A stretch of 62,000 bases of DNA from Phoronis australis (Eukaryota; Phoronida; Phoronidae). The notes beneath the pieces were generated by a model that was not told the DNA's origin, searched no databases, and worked only from the letters and a program-made list of their open reading frames with translations. This document shows positions 56,335 to 62,000 of this stretch, in pieces; position 1 is the first letter of the stretch; each line of letters starts with the position of its first letter. Both the position numbers and the translations under genes were made by a program. The stretch covers positions 48,652 through 110,651 of the forward strand of contig NMRA01000455.1 of NCBI GenBank assembly GCA_002633005.1, read 5' to 3'.

Positions 56335-57991
56335 GTAAATTCATGTTTTGTTAGTGCTAAAGTACTTATTTCATCTACAAGTCCATGTTTGCGCGTGTTT
56401 TCCACGAAGGCTTCACCTACTGTAGGTGTAAGTGCAGGTTTAGGCTACCGCTGAAGTGGGTTATCGTAGTCTTGGTATATAAATGGGTAAGATTTTCTTT
56501 GATTTTTATGTCGACATTTGTCAACATTTTGAGTCAAGTATGTATTTGGGTGTATGTTTCAAGCGTATTTCGTACGGAAACTGCTGGGTGTGTTCACAGT
56601 CCGTAGGTGCTGGAATTGGTGTACTGCTAGACCCAAAAGAGAGCCTCTTTCGTTGAAGAACGCACCTGGGGTTTCACCAGGGCGTCACACTTAACATTTT
56701 ACGTTTTAGGCGTTCAGCGCGCGTGCATCTAAAGCCCATGCCCCTTTATCCGAAACAGTACATCGAAGCATTTAGCATATAAGAACATGTACCAAAATTG
56801 ATTTACAGGCGCGTGTGGTAATCCTTTAATTAGTCCATCTGCTAGATTTGTCATTTTCTATTCATCTTTTGTAATTTTTCTTTTCACTTTCGAATGAGTA
56901 CACGTTAGAATTTAGTGTTTGAACGTACACTGTAAAATTTGGAAGTGTTGGGTCGTTGCCATACGCCACGACGAAGGAAAATATGTCTGAGTAAAATTTA
57001 TAAATGTTTTCGAAAAGTCATAGATCATATTTTGTCGCATCTCGGTTGGTGAGCAGCATAGCAACGACCGGTCAGCTAGGCTGTGTTTTCATGACATCTT
57101 GTTGAAACATGATACATTTTTCTTTCCAAAAAGGACAGGGCCCTCAATCCCTCGATTTTAGGTCTGAATATCGGCCCTATTCCCCTCTCAAAAATATTGA
57201 AAAATCCCCCAAAGTTCCCCCCACGAGGCCTAAGAATTCCCCTAAAGATTGAAAAGTTCTCTCCGAAGTTCAAATCACCTGTAACCACACAGGTTACAAT
57301 TTGAAAGATCACAAAACGCTACTTGAGACAGAGCCTATGAGAGCTTGCAACAGGGCGGGGGTGCTATTGATGGTGATCGGGAGGTAGATTTTTCCCTCCC
57401 TCCGCTCGGCGAAAAAAATTACCCTCTCAGAAGGCACAGGCACCTTTTCCTTCGGATGAAAGAGGCCCCTGAAGAAACATGATAACTATGCTTGCTCTGT
57501 CCATTTAACTGAAATTGAGCTCTAAAGCGAGATTATAATTTGGACGAACGAATTAGGTATTTTAATTTTAAAATTCAACTTGGTCCAGATTGGTACATGA
57601 AATTGACGTAAGAATTATTAAAACCAAGAAAGCAGAATTGGTGGTCAAATAATTAATTGTGAATGTGTGCAAGGGATTGAATGAAAACCTGGATATAATG
57701 CGAAAGCGATTTCTGGGGCTGTGATCGTTTTTGTTTTGTTTTTTTCAAAATTTAAAAAATGGTCAAATAATATTTATTTTCAATTACGAGCCTGATTTTT
57801 ATTTTAGAAAAAGTATATTTTAAAGCAAGTTATTCTTTCAGATCAATGGCAAATCATGTTAGTCCCGGTAGTCCCTACCTCACTAGGACCTAGGCCATGC
57901 ATGATGTTAATATTCTTGATCAATAAAATTAAACCAGATGTGACTAATTGCATATGGCAACAAAATGCGATGAGCCACCAATGTCGAATAT

Positions 57992-58132
57992 ATCCCCCTC
58001 TTCCCCTCTCCCCCTCTCCACCTCCCTCTCCCCCTCTCCTCCTTCCCGCTCTCCCCCTACCCCTCTCTCCCTCCCCCTCCCTCACCCTCTCCCTCTCCCC
58101 ATCTCCCTCTCCCTCCCTCCTTCCCTCTCTCT
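57992..58132 (+). repeat. ~140 bp near-pure homopyrimidine (CT-rich) tract
   Basis: Runs of CCCTCTCC with only a handful of purines. Candidate triplex/H-DNA former and slippage-prone; both strands give spurious open frames. Confidence 0.95.
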
Positions 58133-58685
58133 GTATACTCAACAAATATCGGGTTTTCTAGTTACGTTTTACACACTGGAAACGCGATACTGAACACATG
58201 TTGGATTTGCAATTTTCAATTCCAACTAGCAGGGTTGCGCGAGCATTTTTCATAGCAATTCCTGGGCCCAATCTCCAATCTTTTTACTCGAAATGGAACT
58301 CGAAATTAGGTTTGGCATTTTCTACTCTACTTTTGGGCGAACTCAAGATAAGTGTCTATTATTCTATGCTCGAGTACACAATAACTTATGTAGATAATTT
58401 ATTGCCCTTAGTTCACAGTTTGTAAACCCAATATTAAAGCAATAAGTTCGAGTTTGAACTCGAAATTTCGAGTTTTTACTCGAGTTTGTAGCACGAATAT
58501 AAGGGTCTTCAAGGGCAAACTTGAACTAAAAACTCCTATGCATAAACTATAATGTATTCGAGCACAGTCTGATAACCAATTATCTTAAGTTCGCACAAAA
58601 GGAGCAGAGAAATTGCCAAAAATAGTTTCAAGTTCGTTTTGAGTGCAAAGATTAGAGACCGGGCCCTGGTTTCACTGTCATTCAC

Positions 58686-60312
58686 TTAAAGGAGCATGCC
58701 ACCCAAAAAAACAACCTAATTTGCATCAATTTAGATCGAGTAGTTCTACTATATAACGACACATACGGTTGCGTTACCTGACACCTGAAGGCAGACGGAG
58801 GTGTTGAAATTATCCAATGACGTCATCAGTTTCACACGCAGTCTGTTCAGCAGTTCACAACAAGGGTTACTGGTGTCAGCTTATCGCTTGAAGTCATCGT
58901 TTAACACCAATAAATCATCAAACTTTGATGTAAAACCCTTAAAAATACACCGAGTTCTCATAAAAACGTGTTATTTCGCTCTTACGGATTTATTGGTATT
59001 TGGACACACCGTAGCCTACAAAGTTCAGCAGGCCAATAAGGTCCCTAGAAGGAGTTTGGGGTCTGTTCGGAGATAATTTCGAAGTATTTTCCGTGAAATA
59101 CAGACAGGAGAACCTAGATCTGTGTTGTTTAGACTTGTGATTTTTTTAGTTCTAAACACAAAACGCTTGTTATCCTGGCCAGTGGCTCGGAAACTGATCA
59201 GACATCACGAACATAAACCAGTCAAAGTTCAGTGGAAACTAAACTTCCAGTCAAGAAAATACTATACTAGTGAGCCAAAGTAATGTGCACATGATTATGT
59301 TGGTGAATTATAAGCCACGAAAATGCAAATCTACTTACTCGTCGGGGGCGGCGAATTCAGGTTCCGCTTTGGCCACAGCACCAGGGTAGAAGTTGTACAG
59401 TACATTGACAATCATTATTTGAGTAATGTAAATGTAAATAAAGAGTCCCCTAACACCTGGCCGTGGGGTGGAAATCGAGTTGCTTCACAACAGTTTCTGC
59501 CAGCAAACACTAAATTAGCAAGAGCTCACACGGTCTCGGTGTCCAGTCAATTAGTTTTATTGCACCTTAAAAGCCGGTAACGCAGTGATTTATTCATTGC
59601 TGGTTTCTCAAATCATTTGCACTCGAGAACACTCCAAAGGCATTACAAATTGCATCTAATGAGACAGGCTTTGTTTCAGTTTTATATAAGTTTTGGTTAG
59701 GGTGAGAATAATTTATTTTGAAACAGAACGCTCAGTAATAAACGCCAACATGGCAACTCGCAATGACTTCGGGACGAGCTAGAGCTCATCAGTCCCGACT
59801 TTGCAGGTGGATCATTAAGTTTTACAGGCTATCAATATTCGAGCAGGAATATAGAGATGAAGAAATACTGGATAGGCGCCGTGAACAGGCTCAGACAACG
59901 GAACGTATGGAGTTATTTGGTAAGCCGACATTCGTTAGTAGGCACTGTCGACGCCGGACGTCTGCAGGCCACATACACGGAGATGTTTCACGGCCTCATA
60001 CTTGCTATTTACAGCGTACATTTCATTCTTCACTACCATGAAGCACTTCTTAAGCATTTTGGTCTCTCGAAAAAGTAAAAAAACGATATACCCGCTTTCC
60101 GCGCAGCTGCTTAGTTCGGACAAGCGGGAACGATGCACCGCAACATAGCGACATTCACTCTGCATGTGAACCACTGACGTCGCTAGCGTCGTTTCTCAGG
60201 TTGACGCGACACCTCTTGGCAAGGTAAGGTCATCCGTTTACGAGGCGACGTGGATATAGACCGATTAAGACGGCAAAAAAGACTAATTAAATCGAGTGGC
60301 ATTGTCCTTTAA
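58686..60312. mobile_element. TTAA-flanked DNA transposon, ~1.6 kb, unclassified
   Basis: Body 58690-60308, TTAA on both sides (58686-58689, 60309-60312). Short imperfect inverted ends: AGGAGCATGCCACCC versus (reverse complement) AGGACAATGCCACTC. Contains the coding-like segment at 59763-59919. Could be a non-autonomous piggyBac- or Kolobok-type element. The inverted repeats are short and imperfect, so moderate confidence. Confidence 0.5.
59763..59919 (+). CDS. Coding-like first exon inside the TTAA element, unidentified
   Basis: ATG 59763, MTSGRARAHQSRLCRWIIKF, then YRLSIFEQEYRDEEILDRRR and a Glu/Arg-rich helix ending MELFG at a good donor (gtaagc, 59920). The highly charged helical composition looks real. 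Family not recognised. Confidence 0.4.
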
Positions 60313-61811
60313 ACAGATTTTAAACCTTGTTTTGTGATTTCCACCAATCCTCGTTCAGTCGCCTGCTAATGGCTAATACATCATTAGCGTCCCGCCTGAA
60401 TGATAAAAGTTGGACCTCTGTAGCAATATGGCATTGCTGCGATTTCAGTTTACTATAGAACTCAAACAATCTAGTATTGCAAAAATATCTGTTCGAATGC
60501 AGAATCTGAAGGAAGGATGATTTAAGAGGAGTGCTGGCCTATGTCTAGAATGGAAGAGAGGTGGTGATTTTGTGCTGAAAACTCTCAGTTTTTCGTTTTT
60601 TGCCACTTTGTTTCGGAGCTTCATTTCCATTTCCATGGTAACGAAAGGTTCAAAAGCATGACGCGGGATAAATATTTTGTGGCCTTGTGTAGTTTTCGAA
60701 AGGCCTAGAATGAATACGGGCAACAGATCCAGCTTCTCCGGAATCTCATGTCCGATGTGCGTGTTATGATACTAAGAACACCTAGAAGTATACAGTTTAC
60801 AGTGCAGTTGTGAGCACATTTCAAGGCTTTGCATTTTAAGAAAGCATTTGCAGGTAGCCAAGTACACGGTAAAATACCTGCGCAGGTCGCTTAGGGGCAT
60901 TGCATTGATCACCTGGAATTATTTTTATAATTTTTTCATGCATGCATGCATATGTATATATTTGAAACCGAGCTCAGGCACTACAGACCTAATACAAGGG
61001 CCATTTATCGAATCGAACTTGGATCCGCTAGACGACCGTTCGACTAATACATGTACCATGGTTCCAGGTTCAGCTCCGAGATGAGGTTGATTTCTAAAAT
61101 TAAAACAGTTTTCCCGCCGAATTCTACCGTTGTAGTCATTCATTCTGTTTATTCAATATCAATACTTGCGACTTGTTGTCTCTGTAGAAGTGTCCCAGAT
61201 CCCATAAAGCAGCATTACGACAGAGTTTCTATTGGTTTTGATTTAAACAATTCACCGTATTAAAATGTTCATTGTTCTACGTGTAGTTTGAAGTGATATC
61301 GGTGCTCCCAAATTCTCGATTCGCCAGTTCTTCATACCAGACTCACCGAATTCGTTGTCATGCCAACACCTGAAGTTTAATTAGATTAACTTGAATACTT
61401 AATGAACTGCCATTTCTTCCCAAATCACACCTCTACTTTTATCCAAAGATCAGTGTTGAGACCAATTTTGTAGCTGCCAGTGGCTAAATCAGATAGTGTT
61501 TTCTAAGGAAAGCACGGATTTAATGCCGCTGTATTGCTTTTGAAACCCCGTGATGTAGTGTACAACGCGGTATTGGAATTATTTTCACTATCGATTTTTA
61601 AATGCTTCGAAGCATGTTCAGGATCGATTCGTCTGACGTGCATCGTCGATAAACTAGGCATCGATTGAAAAGTTTGAATAAAAGAACCAGATCTTCACAC
61701 GTATTAAGTTCGATGCTTGTGTCTCGGCGTAACGTATCGATGAGCAGGGCATAACGTACTTCTTAATTGATAGTTTAGTTTCATTCATATCACGCTGTTG
61801 TGTTTTGGAAA

Positions 61812-62000
61812 ATGAGACTGTCTCTTGTCATAGCAGTTCTGTTTTGTGGCTTTTTCACTTGTCAGTCTGAAACATTGTTTGCGAATGAAATCAAAACATG
61901 TTCTTTCTTAGCGAAAGGGTTTACTACCAGTGTTAAAAATGTGTCCTCTTCGTTTTCCCCGTCATATTTCGAAAAACGAAGCGGCACAAGAAGTCAGATT
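61812..62000 (+). CDS. Gene D exon 1 (3' partial): signal peptide and start of PAN-like domain
   Basis: ATG 61812: signal peptide MRLSLVIAVLFCGFFTCQS, then ETLFANEIKTCSFLAKGF, VSSSFSPSYFEKRSGTRSQI, cut by the window end. Closest to gene B exon 1 (FSPSFYRKNTGTRSQIEC there). Marks the next gene of the tandem array. Confidence 0.88.
   Translation, partial: MRLSLVIAVLFCGFFTCQSETLFANEIKTCSFLAKGFTTSVKNVSSSFSPSYFEKRSGTRSQI

Larger units (their letters stand above)
56335..61811. other. Region between exon C and gene D
   Basis: Holds a homopyrimidine tract (57992-58132) and a TTAA-flanked element (58686-60312). No CTHRC1, FN2 or Cys-rich exon recognised. The remaining DNA is unassigned and should include the gene D promoter. 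Confidence 0.55.

Noticed and set aside
57843-58193. Three overlapping Pro/Ser- or Arg/Gly/Glu-rich ORFs of 80-100 codons
   Set aside because: They are translations of the homopyrimidine/homopurine microsatellite and carry no real coding signal.

Overview
The window is eukaryotic: coding sequence is split into short exons with GT..AG introns, intergenic and intronic DNA is AT-rich and full of transposon debris and microsatellites, and the recognisable genes encode secreted animal extracellular domains. CTHRC1-like modules joined to a fibronectin type II (FN2) domain, Kolobok-like elements carrying a THAP domain, and a P2RX7-tail-like protein point to a marine invertebrate. An anthozoan cnidarian (coral or anemone) is my best guess. 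That assignment is inference; nothing here fixes the species.

Main content: a head-to-tail, plus-strand tandem array of paralogous secreted multidomain genes. Gene A (2956-25552, 5' end outside the window) and gene B (30521-48525, apparently complete: 12 exons, 2034 nt, 677 aa) share the same exon sizes and intron phases from exon 3 on. Gene B reads: signal peptide, PAN/apple-like Cys-rich exon, short Cys-rich exon, CTHRC1-like module 1, FN2 domain, CTHRC1-like modules 2 and 3, stop. Each CTHRC1 module is built from three exons with the phase pattern 1-0, 0-1, 1-1, so the protein appears to have grown by duplication of an exon triplet. Gene C (55939-56334) is a first exon with no recognisable downstream exons before gene D starts at 61812 and runs off the end, so C is either an alternative first exon or a decayed copy.

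Mobile DNA: two copies (13790-15477 in an intron of A; 26491-28182 between A and B) of a ~1.69 kb element with ~160 bp terminal inverted repeats and TTAA target duplications. On the minus strand each encodes the N-terminal part of a THAP-containing Kolobok-like transposase. Facing it on the plus strand is an ORF with a P2RX7 C-terminal-like Cys motif whose 3' end is the antisense of the transposase. This composite is the most unusual object here. A second TTAA-flanked element (58690-60308), a 192 bp MITE (25124-25315), tRNA-derived SINE pieces, non-LTR retrotransposon fragments, foldback repeats, an intronic repeat array with a conserved hairpin (8311-9900), a GGTCG/CGACC-rich structured block (35221-35405) and an iterated 13 bp near-palindrome (42428-42590) fill much of the rest.

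Layout: 1-2955 upstream/intron of A; 2956-25552 gene A; 25553-30520 intergenic with SINEs and the second Kolobok-like copy; 30521-48525 gene B; 48526-55938 intergenic with LINE, SINE and foldback remnants; 55939-56334 exon C; 56335-61811 CT-rich tract and TTAA element; 61812-62000 first exon of gene D. I found no rRNA, confident functional tRNA or CRISPR.
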